Source of the DNA: Pyrenopolyporus hunteri
Lineage: Eukaryota > Ascomycota > Sordariomycetes > Xylariales > Hypoxylaceae
NCBI GenBank assembly: GCA_902806595.1
Contig: CADCXC010000013.1
Location: 1,089,089-1,153,088 of the forward strand
Length of the DNA: 64,000 nt
Direction of reading: 5' to 3'
Shown: positions 48,945-61,884 of the stretch, piece by piece
Layout: the number at the start of each line of letters is the position of its first letter
How positions within the stretch are numbered: the stretch's first letter is position 1
Notes under the pieces: generated by a model
Told to the model about the DNA's origin: nothing
The model's input: only the letters and a program-made list of their open reading frames with translations
The model's database searches: none
Translations under genes and position numbers: made by a program

Positions 48945-50378
48945 TCATATCATCCGTAGCGAGAACCCCCCGCCTCGCTCTTCCTTCTCCCTCGCGGCGA
49001 ACAGCCCGCTGAAATCCAGTGTCCCTAAATCCGCAGCCTTCTGCCCTCTGCCCGGAGCGTTAGGCGTCGACCGCCTGCGCCTCCGCTCCTGGCCGGCCTT
49101 ACTGGGGAACGTGGGGAACATGGCTTCTTGCTTGGGCTTGGGGTCCTGGCTGAAGTACTCGTGCTGCAGCATCTCCTTGGCCGTGGGCCGGCGGTCCGGG
49201 TTCAGCGACAGTAGGCTGGTGAGCAGGGAGCAGCCGGCGGCCGTCAAGAGGGGAAAGCGGGCGCGGATGACGGGGCCCGTGTTGGCCGCCGAGGACTTGG
49301 GCAGGCGCAGGTGCCGCGCGTTGGGCAGGCGGCGGAAGCCCGGCCAGGACTCGTCGGTGGGTATGCCGCACAGCTCGAAGATCTTGGCTAGCTCGTCGAC
49401 CTCGGTCTTGCCCTGCAGCAGCGGCTCGCGCGTCAGCAGCTCCCCGAAGATGCACCCGACGCTCCACATGTCGACGGCGGAGCCGTAGGTGCGGGTGCCG
49501 AGGAGCAGCTCGGGCGCGCGGTACCACAGCGTGACGACGAGCTGGGTGAGCTTGGGCGGCGGCGGGTCGCCGACGTACCGGGCCATGCCGAAGTCGGCGA
49601 TCTTGAGCTGGCCGCGGTTGTTGAGGAGCAGGTTGGAGGTCTTGAGGTCGCGGTGCAGGATCCAGTTCTCGTGCAGGTAGGCGACGCCGCTGGCGAGCTG
49701 GAGCAGCAGGGTCTTGACCTCGGAGGCGAGGAAGGGCTCGGGCATGTCGCCGAGCACGGTCATGAGGTCGTGCTCGAGGAACTCGAGCACCAGGAACACG
49801 TTCTCGATGCGCGACGTGTCGTCCCCGACCACCACCTCCCGCAGCTCCACGACGTTGCGGTGCGAGCAGTCCTGCAGGATCTGGATCTCGCGCAGCCCCG
49901 TCTCCGGCAGCCCTGCCGCGTCGGTCGGGTCGATCTTGAGCCGCTTCAGCGCGACTACTTTCCCCGTCTTGATCTCCTTCGCCCGCGCGACCCAGCCGTA
50001 TGCGCCCTCCTCGATGTCGTTTAGCTTGTCGTAGTTCTCGACGCTGCGCGACTTGCCAAAGGTGCCGCCGTCGAATCGTAGGAGCTTCAGGCTACCCTCG
50101 CCCTCTACTCCTCCGCCTCTCTTTGGCTCGTCTCCCTCGGGTGTTAATTTCCGTCGTTTGGTGGGTGGTATATTATTGTCTGGTTGCAAGGTTTGTTGCT
50201 CTTGTGCCGCTCGTTGTCGCGCTGCTTCTGCTTCTGCTTCGGCCTGGGCGCGTCGCTCTTCCTCCGCTTTCCGTGCTTTCTCAGCTTTCAGACGTTTCTT
50301 TTCTTCCTTCTCGCGCTTCTGTTTCGCTTCCAGCGCCGTGTCCTCTTCCGTGTCCGCCCAGCGGGATTTGCCCGCCAT
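48945..50378 (-). CDS. CDK10/11-like cyclin-dependent kinase
   Basis: A single exon of 477 residues. The N-terminal ~75 residues are a charged helix (KQKREKEEKKRLKAEKARKA, AEAEAEAARQRAAQEQQ) with a basic patch PPTKRRKL that may be a nuclear signal. The kinase domain runs from about 115 to 405: glycine loop IEEGAYGWVARA, lysine VALKRLK, a C-helix PETGLREI in the place of PSTAIRE, catalytic HRDLKTSN, DFGMAR, and TLWYRAPELLLG in the activation segment. PETGLRE groups it with the PITSLRE/CDK11 and CDK10 kinases. In fission yeast the counterpart is Ppk23. Such kinases act in transcription, splicing or growth signalling in the nucleus. The tail is basic, then ends ERGGGFSLRMI. Unusually GC-rich for the window. 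Confidence 0.93.
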   Translation of the reverse strand: MAGKSRWADTEEDTALEAKQKREKEEKKRLKAEKARKAEEERRAQAEAEAEAARQRAAQEQQTLQPDNNIPPTKRRKLTPEGDEPKRGGGVEGEGSLKLLRFDGGTFGKSRSVENYDKLNDIEEGAYGWVARAKEIKTGKVVALKRLKIDPTDAAGLPETGLREIQILQDCSHRNVVELREVVVGDDTSRIENVFLVLEFLEHDLMTVLGDMPEPFLASEVKTLLLQLASGVAYLHENWILHRDLKTSNLLLNNRGQLKIADFGMARYVGDPPPPKLTQLVVTLWYRAPELLLGTRTYGSAVDMWSVGCIFGELLTREPLLQGKTEVDELAKIFELCGIPTDESWPGFRRLPNARHLRLPKSSAANTGPVIRARFPLLTAAGCSLLTSLLSLNPDRRPTAKEMLQHEYFSQDPKPKQEAMFPTFPSKAGQERRRRRSTPNAPGRGQKAADLGTLDFSGLFAAREKEERGGGFSLRMI

Positions 50379-50740
50379 GGTTGTAGCTATGTCGGCGGTG
50401 TGGAAATGGTGGTGCGATAGAGACGGATGGATGGCTGCGATTTCGCGTTATCGCGGGGTCAGATACTTAGATATAGGACGAAGTCGGTGAGGGCGTAATA
50501 TTTCTTTGACTCGGAACTCTCGACATAGATAGGTAGGTACCTGTATTTCTCGATTCGTTTGTCAATTATGTATTTGAGAACGTATTCAATAATGTATTCT
50601 CGTTCATCAAGTGCCACCTCAGATAATGCTAATGCGCACGCGTATCCTTTAGCGGTTTCTAGGCTGGACGAAGTCCTGGAAACCGCTAAACCGCCATTCA
50701 TTTTTATTTTACCGTACTGTTTAACATATAATGCGACACA
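50379..50740. other. Kinase 5' flank and boundary to AT block 2
   Basis: Contains GATAGGTAGGTACCTG at 50527. An interrupted match (TTTAGCGGTTT at 50648 and AAACCGCTAAA at 50681) forms a short inverted pair. The AT block begins by about 50740. No gene. Confidence 0.5.
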
Positions 50741-52487
50741 CCGTACTTTTAATTATTAAAGTTATATATATGATTTAACATATATTTCTATTTAATTATA
50801 TAATATTAAAAGATATTAATTAAATTAAATATTTATTTAAATATTTAAATAAAATAATAAAAATTATTAATTAATTATTATTAAAAATAATTTTATATAT
50901 TTTATAAATTTATAATATAATTAAATTTAAATTTTACGATTTAACGTACGCGATATATTATCGAAAAAAAAAAAAAATAAAAAAAAAAAAGTAAAAATAT
51001 TTTATCGTTTAATACGATTATAAAAAAACTTAATTTATTTTTTTTATTAAATAATTTATCGTTTTTAATTAATAATTTATTATATTCGATTAACGATATA
51101 TTATTTTTAATTATTAATTTAACATTTTTAATCGACGAATCGATTTTATCGATATATAATATCGAAATTAATAAATTTAAATATTTAAATATAAACGTTT
51201 TTAAAAAAATTATATTATTAAATTTTTCGTATAATTAAATTATTTTAAAAATCGAAATTTTTTATTTAAATTATAAATATAATTACGGTTTATTATTATA
51301 TTTCGACGATTTAAATAACAAAAATATTTTATATTATTTAATATATTATATTTATTATATCGTAATTAAAAATTATTAACGTAACGATAAAAAATTAAAA
51401 AAAATATTTTTTCGAATAATTTATATTTATTTAAAAATCGAAAAAAAAATAACCGTATTAATTCGATTAAAAATAACTTAATTTTACGAAATAAAAAATA
51501 TTTTTTCTAAGTATTTAAATCGTTCGAATCGTTAAAAAAACCTTTATTATCGAAAAAATTTCGAAAAATAATTTAAAAAACTTTTCTATTATTTCTATTT
51601 ATATAATTAAAAATATAAATTTAAAGAAATATCGAATATATATATATATTTTTTATTATTATATTTCTTTTTATTAATAATTATTTTAATAAATTTTAAT
51701 AAATATAATTATTTAATTATTATATTTTTCGAAAATTAAATATATTCGAAAAAAAATAAATTATTAAAAATATTTAAATTTTTTAAAACGTTTAAATTTT
51801 TTCGTAAATAATAAAAATTTATAAATTATTATTTAATCGAAAACGTTTATTTCGTTAATAAATATTACGTATTTTTTTACGAAAAAAAAATTAAACGTTA
51901 ATTCGCGCGAAATAACATACGTTTATATATATCGAATTAAATAAATTACGACTTTAATCGAAATAAATAATATAATAAAATTTTTTTTCGTTATAATTTA
52001 TATTATATTTACGATTTAAAAATATTTTTTATATTTTCGAAACGTATAACGTTTATAGGTTATAATAATTTTTAATACGTATTTTATATTTATATTATAT
52101 AAAAATCATTCGATAATAATTATATTAATTAAAAATATTTCGTTAATTATTATAATCGATAATTAAATTTTTTTTATAATATTTTTTTCGTATATTATTT
52201 AATTCGATTTATTTAAAGTTTTTTTAATATTTATCGTATATTAATTTTATATAAAAATATATTAAAGTTTTTTAAAATATATAATATTATTTCGAAAAAA
52301 TATAAATATATTTATAAAATTAAAAAAATATTAATATTTTTCGTTAATAATAAATATTAAATATAATCGAATAAAAATATTAAATTATTTAAATTTAAAT
52401 CGTAATTTAAACCGCCGTTTAATAAAAAACGTAAATTAAATAATTTAAAAAATAATATTAATAAACAATAAAATAATAACGAAAAAA

Positions 52488-52660
52488 ACGATAAAAAAAA
52501 CGACGAAAAAAACGACGAAAAAAACGACGAAAAAAGCGACGAAAAAAACGATAAAAAAAATAATAAAAGTAATAATAAAAGTAATAACGAAAATAATAAT
52601 AATAATAATAATATAAAAAATAATAAAAACGATAACGAAAATAATAATTAATTTAATAAT
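52488..52660. repeat. 12-bp tandem repeat and AAT/ACG low-complexity run
   Basis: CGACGAAAAAAA repeats about six times between about 52490 and 52560, then merges into AATAATAAA-type runs. The 12-bp period keeps frame, so it could be the remains of a coding region with a four-residue acidic repeat. Confidence 0.6.
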
Positions 52661-52710
52661 AAAATTAATAACGTAAATATTTTCGATATTAACGATATTT
52701 TAAAAAAATA

Positions 52711-52882
52711 TCGAATTTTTATAAATTTAATTTATTATAAATTAAAATTTAAAAAATACGAAAATCGATTCGATTTTAATAATAGCGAATATATTAATAA
52801 TAATTTCGATATTAATTACTTTTTAAAAAAAAATCGAATTTTTATAAATTTAATTTATTATAAATTAAAATTTAAAAAATAT
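52711..52882. repeat. Spaced direct duplication
   Basis: A stretch of about 48 bp starting TCGAATTTTTATAAATTTAA at about 52711 recurs at about 52833 nearly unchanged, an offset of about 122 bp. Confidence 0.65.
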
Positions 52883-54030
52883 AAAAGTTTAATTAATTTT
52901 AATAATAATTATAAAAAAAAACGTGTTTAAAACGATAATTTCGTTTTTATTAATAAAATTAAATTTATAAAAAAACCATCGTTTCGTAATTTTATTAATT
53001 TAATATAATTATTTAAATCGAATTTATTTATATTTATTTTTATTATTAAAAGTAATTATATAAATACGATTAACGTTTATAAAAATAATAAATATTTTAT
53101 TAAATATATATTCGAATTTAAATTTTAAATTTCGAAGGATAATTCGAACGTTTAATTTTATTATATTAATTAATTATATATTATAAAATATAATTAATAA
53201 AAGATTTTTATAATAATCGTATATTAAAAATTAAATAAGCGATTTATAATAATAAAAAAAAGTATTATTATTTATAAATTATTTAATAGTTTTTTTTTTT
53301 TTTTTTTTCGATTTATTATTAATAATTTTTAAAATTTATTAACGAAAAACGCGAAAATTATAAAAAAAATATTTAAATTTAAATTAACATACGTATTTAA
53401 TTATATTTTTATATATTTAAAATTATAAATAAATTAAATAATTATTTAATTTAATTAATAATTATCGAAATTTATTTATTTTATTATTTTCGTTTAATAT
53501 AAGATTAAAAATTTCGAAAAAAAAAAAAAAAAAAACGAAAATATTATCGTTATTTTAAATATTATAGTTAAAATATCGCGATTTACGTCATATCGTTAAA
53601 TTTAAATTTAAAATAATGATAAATATTTTTTTTTAATAAAATTAAAATAAGGTTATATTATTTAATATAAATTTAATTAATAACGTTTTTTTTTAAAAAA
53701 AAAAGTATTTTTATTATTAAAATTAATTATAAATAACGTTACGTTTATTATTAAAATTTTTTTTATTAAAATTAATTAACGTTAAATTAAAAAAAAAATA
53801 TAATATTATATTCGAAGTTTTTATAATTAATAAAGGTTAATTTATAAAAAATAATATTAATTTACGAAATTATATAATTATAATATAATCGAATTAAAAG
53901 TTAAATAATAAATTTTTTTAAATAAAAAAATTATTTATAACGTAAATAATTTTTTACGTTATTTATCGATTAAATTATTTTTTTATAAAAAAAAATATTA
54001 AAATATAATAATTAATATATTTATAATTAT

Positions 54031-54175
54031 ATAGTTTTATATTAAAAAATTTATCGTAACGATAATAATAATAGATATATTTTTATTAAATATTTTATCG
54101 TTTTAAATAATAAAAATTTAAGGTATATACTTTAAAACGATATATAAATATCGATTAATATAAAATTAATTAATT
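54031..54175 (+). repeat. Dispersed repeat family, copy A (partial)
   Basis: Shares ATTTATCGTAACGATAATAA, ATATTTTTATTAAATATTTT and ATCGATTAATATAAAATTAA with copies at 55822, 58605 and, inverted, 55034. The homology stops after about 145 bp, so this copy lacks the second half. Confidence 0.7.
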
Positions 54176-55033
54176 ACATTTTTATATAAATAAATATAAT
54201 AAATATAATATTTTTTTATAAATTTTTATATTAAATAATCGTATGGTATTTTTCCTTCGATTTATTAATTAACGATTTTTTTATTGTTTAATAATATCGT
54301 ATTTTAAAATAATATAAATATACGGTTATAAGATTAAATATTATATAATAATATTTATTAAATATATTTTTATTAAAACTTAATAAATATTATTATAAAA
54401 AAATAAATTAAAAAAAAAATAAATAAACGGCGCGTTTAAATAATTAATTAATTAATTAACGTTTATTCGATATAATTTATATTTTTTTATTAAACGTATA
54501 ATATAATTTATAAGGTTAAAATTCGTAACGTAATCGTTTTAAAATTTAAATAAATTTATTTAGTTTTTTTAAGGGAAAGGTTAAATTCGAAACGAATTTT
54601 TAATAATTTCGAAATATATTTTAAAAATAATTATTATTACGATTATATATATTATAAATTTAAAGATATGAAATTTAATTTATTATATTTTAATATTTTT
54701 TTTTATAAAAATTAATTAAATTAATAAATAATAAATATTACGATTCGATACGATTAATTTAATTTTATTAAATAATCGATTATTAAATAGATAAAAAGTC
54801 GTAATATAACGTAAAATATTAAAAATTAAAAATAAAATTTCGTTAATATTATAAAAAAAAAAAAAAAAAAAATTAAATTGCGATTTAAAAAATTACGGTT
54901 TTATATTTAAATTTCGACGGCGTATTTAATTAAAAATTCGATATCGATTATTTAATAGAGTTAAATTTATCGCATCGAATTATAATAAATTATTAATTAA
55001 TAATCGAAAAATTATTATACGATTATAAATTAA

Positions 55034-55295
55034 TATTAAATAAATAAAAAATCGTTAATTAATAATTAGAAGATTATTATACGATTATATAATAAAAAAT
55101 ACGAAAATAAAAAAAATTAATTAAATTATATATATATAAAAGTTATAAATAAGTTAATTTCGTATTAATTAATATTTATACTTTTTTTAAAAATTTATAT
55201 TTTAAATTTTCGTTACGTAAAACGACGAAATATTTAATAAAAATATATTTATCGTTATTATCGTTATAATAAATACTTTAATATTAAATTACATT
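55034..55295 (-). repeat. Dispersed repeat family, inverted copy D
   Basis: Reverse complement of the unit seen at 55822-56090, including the block whose plus-strand form in copy B is CGTATTTTTTATTATACGAT and the TATCGTTACG-type block at its other end. With copy B it forms an inverted pair enclosing about 530 bp. Confidence 0.7.
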
Positions 55296-55821
55296 ATTAT
55301 ATCGATATTAAAGTTTCGATTAAATATATCGTCGAAGTTTATATATAAAATTACGGTTTAATTTTTTTTTTTATATATATATAATATTAATAAAATTCGA
55401 TTTTTAATTTTTAATATTATATATTATATTAAATTTTATTAAATTTATTAATTTTATTATATTTTAATTTTATAAAATAATAAAATACGAAATAATTTAT
55501 TATATTATATATATATTAAATCGTAAATTTTCGAATTATTTTTTAATTTTTTTTTTTAATTTTTTATAAAATTAATATAATTAATTTTTAATATTTAAAT
55601 TTCGCTTCGTAATATTATAAAATTAATAAAATTAAAATGAAATATTTCGTAAAAGTTTATTACGTCGTTACGTAATTTAAATAATTTTATATAAAATATA
55701 TTTATATATTAAAATAAATATTAAAAATAATAATATAAATAATAATATAAATAATAATATAAATAATAATACGAATAATAATTTAAAAATTAATATAAAT
55801 ATAAAATATTAAAGTTATTAT

Positions 55822-56090
55822 AATAATATAATTTTATATTAAAATATTTACCGTAACGATAATAATAATAAATATATTTTTATTAAATATTTTATCGTTT
55901 TATATAACGAAAATTTAAAATATATACTTTTAAAACAAATATAAATATCGATTAATATAAAATTAACTTATTTATAATTTTTAAATATATATAATTTAAT
56001 TAATTTATTTTATTTCGTATTTTTTATTATACGATTATATAATAATTTTTCGATTATTTATTAACGACTTTTTATTTATTTAATAATTAT
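55822..56090 (+). repeat. Dispersed repeat family, copy B
   Basis: About 270 bp running from ATAATATAATTTTATATTAA to CGACTTTTTATTTATTTAAT. Nearly collinear with copy C at 58605-58873 and an inverted match to copy D. Confidence 0.75.
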
Positions 56091-57954
56091 AATTACCGTC
56101 GTTATTATTATTATTATTATATTATTATTATTATCGTATTTATTTTTATTATATATATTATTATTTATTTATATATTTATATTTATTATTTATATTATTT
56201 ATATTATATCGATAATTTAATATTATTTTATATATTTAAAAAAAATAATTTATTTTAAATCGATATTATAAATTTTTAAATTAACGTTATTATTTTTATT
56301 ATTTATATTATTATTATTATTTATAATATTATTAATCGATTTAAATAATCGAAATATTTTATTTTTAATCGTAAAACGATTTTTTTCGAATTTATTATTA
56401 TTATTATTATCGTTAAATAAAAAGTTATAATTTTTATTATTTTAATAAATTATAATTTTTTTATTAATAAAATAATATTAATAAAGTTTATTTTTAACGT
56501 TATTAAAATTATCATTATTATTACGATTATAATTATTAACTTAAAAACGAAAACGTTTTTTAAAAATAAAAAATTTATTTTTAAAAAATCGAAAAATATT
56601 TATAATAAAAAATATAATTATAATTTTTATAATTAAATTATTATTATTATTAATATTTTAAAAAACGAAAAATATAAATCGTTTCGTTTTTAAAAATTTA
56701 AAAAATCGTATAATTTTATTATTAAAGATAATTTATATAAATCGAATAAATAAATATTTAAAATTAACATTATAAATTTAATAAATTTTTTTATTATAAA
56801 ATAAAATTTTTTATTTATATAATAATTATAACGTATAAAATATATAAAATATTAATATATAACCGTTATTTTTTAATTTAAAAATTAATATAAATCTTTT
56901 CGTATCGAATATATTATAAATATTAATATAAAAAAAGATAATATTATTAATATTTTATATAAAAAATATCGTTATTTAATTATAAATATTTATTTTATTA
57001 TAATCAAATTAAAGTTTTTATTTTTTAAAAATAAAATGAGTTTATTTATAATCGTAAAAAGTTTATATAATTCGGTAATATTTATTACGGTTTATTGTAT
57101 TTTTTTGTTTTTTTATTTTTAAATATTAAATTTTATAATTGAAAATAAATAAAATATCGAAATTTTATTAAAATAGAAATAAATTATTATAAAAGAATAT
57201 TTAATAATCGAAATTCGAAATAATCGAATAAAAATTTATATTTAATAATTAATATATAATAATAATAATAAAAATAATATTAATAAATTATAATATATTT
57301 ATAAAATCGTCGAAAAATTAAAAAATATAAAATTAATATTTTTTATTAAATAAAATATTATTATTAAATCGGGTAAATCGTAAATTATTTATTTTATTAA
57401 ATATATTAAAATAAAAACGATTTACGTTATTTTCGATAATTTAAATATTATCGATTATTATATAATAAATATAATATATTAAATCATAATTAATATTATT
57501 AATATTTAATGTAAAAAACTTTAAAAAAAATTAATATATATTAAAATATTCGAAATAATAAATAAAAACGTATAATAAAAAAAATTTAATCGATTTAATA
57601 TTAATAATATAAAACCGTATAAACGATTTAATTATAAAAAATAATAAAATTTAAAATTTTATTTTTAAATAATAAAATAATAAATAAAAAAAAATGAATA
57701 AAATATTTATTTATTTAATTAAAATAATAAACGTCGATCGAATAATAAGGTTAAATTTTAAATGTAGATTATATAATTATATATTCGAATAATTAAATAA
57801 ATTTTCGTTTTATTAAATAATCGTTAATACATCGAAGGGTAGTTTCGTTATTTATTTATTTATATAAAATCGTAATTTTTTAAACTTCGATTTTTTACGA
57901 ATTTTACGATTATTTTTATAATTATATAATTTTTAATATAATTTTTATAATATT

Positions 57955-58500
57955 TTTTAACTTTTATAAAAGTTTATTTTATATTACTTTTAAAAAAACC
58001 GTCGCGAAAATTTACCTTATATTATTTTATATTATTTTTCGAAAAAACCGTTGCGAAAATTTATTTTATATTACTTTTAAAAAAATCGTTACGAAAGTTT
58101 ACTTTATACTATTTTATATTATTTTTTAAAAAAGTCGTTACGAGAGTTTATTTTATATTATTTTTAAAAAAACCGTCGCGAAAATTTATTTTATATTACT
58201 TTATATTACTTTTTAAAAAAACCGTTACGAAAATTTATTTTATATTACCTTTAAAAAAACCGTCGTAAAAATTTACTTTATACTATTTTATATTATTTTT
58301 CGAAAAAACCGTCGTAAAAACTTATTTTATATTATTTTTAAAAAAGCCGTCGCGAAAATTTACTTTATACTATTTTATATTACTTTTCGAAAAAATCGTC
58401 GTAAAAGTTTATTTTATACTACTTTTAAAAAAACCGTCGCGAAAATTTATTTTATATTATTTTATATTATTTTTCGAAAAAATCGTTATAAAAATTTATT
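57955..58500. repeat. Two-part tandem array, about 88-bp unit
   Basis: A motif AAAAAACCGTCGCGAAAATTTA recurs 12 times at alternating spacings of about 49 and 38 bp (about 57999, 58048, 58087, 58134, 58173, 58222, 58260, 58309, 58347, 58396, 58433, 58482). That makes roughly six copies of an 88-bp higher-order unit with two related halves. CpG-rich cores (CCGTCGCG) remain inside AT sequence. Confidence 0.85.
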
Positions 58501-58604
58501 CGTATAACTTTTTTATATTCAATTTTAAATATATAATTCGAAAAATTTTTTAAAAAATATTACGAAAAATACGTCGAATTAAAATTAAATTTATATAATT
58601 AAAT

Positions 58605-58873
58605 TATAATAATATAATTTTATATTAAAGTATTTATCGTAACGATAATAATAGTAAATATATTTTTATTAAATGTTTCGTTATTTTACGTAACGAACAT
58701 TTAAAATATAAATTTTTAAAAATAATATAAATATCGATTAATATAAAATTAATTTATTTATAATTTTTATATATATATAATTTAATTAATTTTATTTATT
58801 TTCGTATTTTTTATTATATAATTATATAATAATTTTTCGATTATTAATTAACGATTTTTTATTCGTTTAATAT
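58605..58873 (+). repeat. Dispersed repeat family, copy C
   Basis: About 270 bp matching copy B over its length, with ATTTATCGTAACGATAATAA at one end and ACGATTTTTTATTCGTTTAA at the other. It lies just after the 88-bp tandem array. Confidence 0.75.
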
Positions 58874-61019
58874 AAATTTATATAATTAAATATATATAAT
58901 TAAATTTATTTAATTTAAATTTTTTAAATAAAATTATACGTTAAATTAAAATTAAATTTATATAATTAAATTTATATAATTAAATTTATATAATTCGAAT
59001 TTTTCGTATAAATTTATTTAATTCGATTTATTTAATTAAATTAATTTAATTAATAAAATCGTTTATTAAAATGCGAATAATTTTAAATATAATAATATAA
59101 CGTTTAATAAAACGGTTTAATTAATTAAATAAACGCGTAATATAAGTCGTTTAACGTAATATACGCGTAATTTATTAACGTAACGTATAATTTATATAAC
59201 GTGGAAAATGTAGTTCGTAAATTTTTACGTAATTAAATTTTTTTTTATTTAAAAAAAAAATTAAAATATATTTCGAAGTTTTTTTAAATAAAATCGAGTA
59301 ATTAATAATAAATTTAAATATAATTTCGTTATTTTATTTTATATATATTTAAATATTTAAAATAAATATATAAAATTATAATTAAAATAATAAAACGATT
59401 ATTAAACTTTTTATTTAAATTTTTAAAATAATGTATATATATATATTTACATATATTAAACGATTTTTTATATGCGTAAATATATATATATTTATAAAAC
59501 ATTAATAATGTTTAATTTTAATTATATATTATTATATAAAAAATATTTAATTAAATATTATATTAATATATATTTAATTAATAAAAATAAGGTTAAATTA
59601 TTATTAATTTTAATTTTTTTATCGTAAATTTATATAAAATATTAAATAACGTATTTTTATCGAAATATTTTTAATTATAATTTTAACGAAATATAATATA
59701 ACTTTTTATTAAAATCTTTTATTATATTTTTTATTATTATAATAAAATTAATTATATAATAAAAAAAATAATTACGTTTTTATATAAATTATTTAATTAT
59801 TTTTAACTTTTAATTTAAATATATATATTAATTATTAATTAAAGTATTTAATATATATTTAAAATAACTATAATTTTTTTTTACGGTTTTTTTTACGATT
59901 TAATATCGTAATTTTATTTTACGATTTTTTTTACGACTTTTTTTACGATATTTTTTACGATTTTTTATTATAATTTTATAATATTTATAATTTTTATTAA
60001 TTTCGTTATCGTATTTACTTTAATGTATACGATTATACGAATATTATATTTTTATATTTTTTAAATAAAATTTTATTTTTTTACTTTTTATATTTTTTTA
60101 ATACGAAATAATTATATTTTTTATAAGAAAAATTTTTTAAATTATTTTTATGTAATTTATTTTAAAATAATTAAATGTTAATTAATATATTTTTTATTAA
60201 ATTTTATAAATATTTATATTAAATTATATTACGTTTATATCTTCGTTTTTAAATACGTTTATTTAAACGATATTTATATTTTTTTTATATAATTTTAATT
60301 ATTATTTATATTATAAAAACCCGTTATTTAAAATTTTATTAAATTTTAACTTTAATTTTCGATTTTTAATTATATATTATTCGAAGTATTTTTTTAAAGT
60401 TATATAATTTTACATATAAAAATACGTTATATTATTAATAAGTTTTAACGAATAAATTATAAATTATTTATTATATAATTATTACGTTTTTAATATTAAA
60501 AAACCGTTAAAATCGTATTTAATTAATAATTTTTTTATTTTTTATATTAATTATATTAATTTAAAGTTATATTTTAAATTTATAACGTAATTTTTTACAT
60601 TAATTTTTTTTAAATTTAATTACATTATATTTATATAATTAATAATAATATAATTTTTATTTAATTAAAATTTAATACGATAATTATTTTATTAATATAT
60701 AAAATCGATAATTTTTTATTTTATTATATTTTTATATATAATTTCGTACGAAATATTTAATAATAAACCTTTTAAAAAAATTATTATATATAATTAAAAA
60801 AGTAATTACGAATTTCGATAAAATAATTAATAAATAATTAATAAATTTATCGCAAATTATAATTAATTAAATTTCACTTAAATTAATCGTACGTAACTTA
60901 ATACGCTTTAACGAATCTTATAAAATAACGGCTTTTTTATTAAATACATTTTTTTATAAACCTATTTATTTAAAAACTAAAACTATTATATAATTTCATT
61001 TTTTTTTTTTTAACGATTA

Positions 61020-61800
61020 TTTTAATTTTACTATTAATTTTATTATTAATTTTACTATTAATTTTATTATTAATTTTACTATTAATTAAACTACGATTTT
61101 AATATAATTTTTATATATTTATAATTTATTCGATACTTTATAATTTATACGATTTCTATACCTTACAATCGATTCGATTTTTATACTTTACGATTTATAT
61201 AATTTCCATATACTTATAATTTATATACTTATAATTTATACAATTCCCATATTATACGATCCATATAATTTCCATATACTTACGATTTATATACTTACGA
61301 TTTATATAATTTTCATACTATACGATCCATCCGATTTTTATACTATACAATCTATATAATTTTCATATACCTACGATTTATACCCTATAATTTATACCTT
61401 ATAATTTATACCCTACGATTTATACCCTATAATCTATTCGATTTTTATATACTTATAATTTATATAATTTTTATACCTTATAATTTATACGATTTTTATA
61501 AATTTACGATTCATTTAATTTTTATACTATATAATTCATATAATTTTTATATTATACCATTTATATAATTTTTATAAACTTATAATTTATACGATTTTTA
61601 TACCTTACAATCGATTCGATTTTTATATATTTAAAATTTATATACTTATAATTTATATACTTATAATTTATATAATTTCCATATTATATAATTTATATAA
61701 TTTTTATACTATATAATCTATATAATTCCCATATTATACGATTTATATAATTCCTATATACCTATAATTCATATAATTCTTATACTTTAAAATCCATTTA
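61020..61800. repeat. Degenerate AT minisatellites
   Basis: 61020-61085 is a roughly 22-bp tandem repeat (ACTATTAATTTTATTATTA). From about 61110 to 61800 units such as TATACTTATAATTTATATAA and ATTATACGATTTATATAATT recur irregularly, with more C kept in CpC and CpT contexts than in neighbouring sequence. Confidence 0.7.
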
Positions 61801-61884
61801 TATATATAAATATAAATACTTCGTATAAAATATTATTTTTTTTATTTCCCTTAAAAATAAATAATCATATATACCCCTCGAACG

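Noticed and set aside
49653..50386. Several plus-strand frames opposite the kinase gene
   Set aside because: Shadows of GC-rich kinase codons; the minus strand has all kinase motifs.
59870..59970. TTTTTTACGA runs resembling a degenerate telomere or tandem repeat
   Set aside because: Irregular spacing and simple composition; expected by chance in RIP sequence where C and G remain as CpG.
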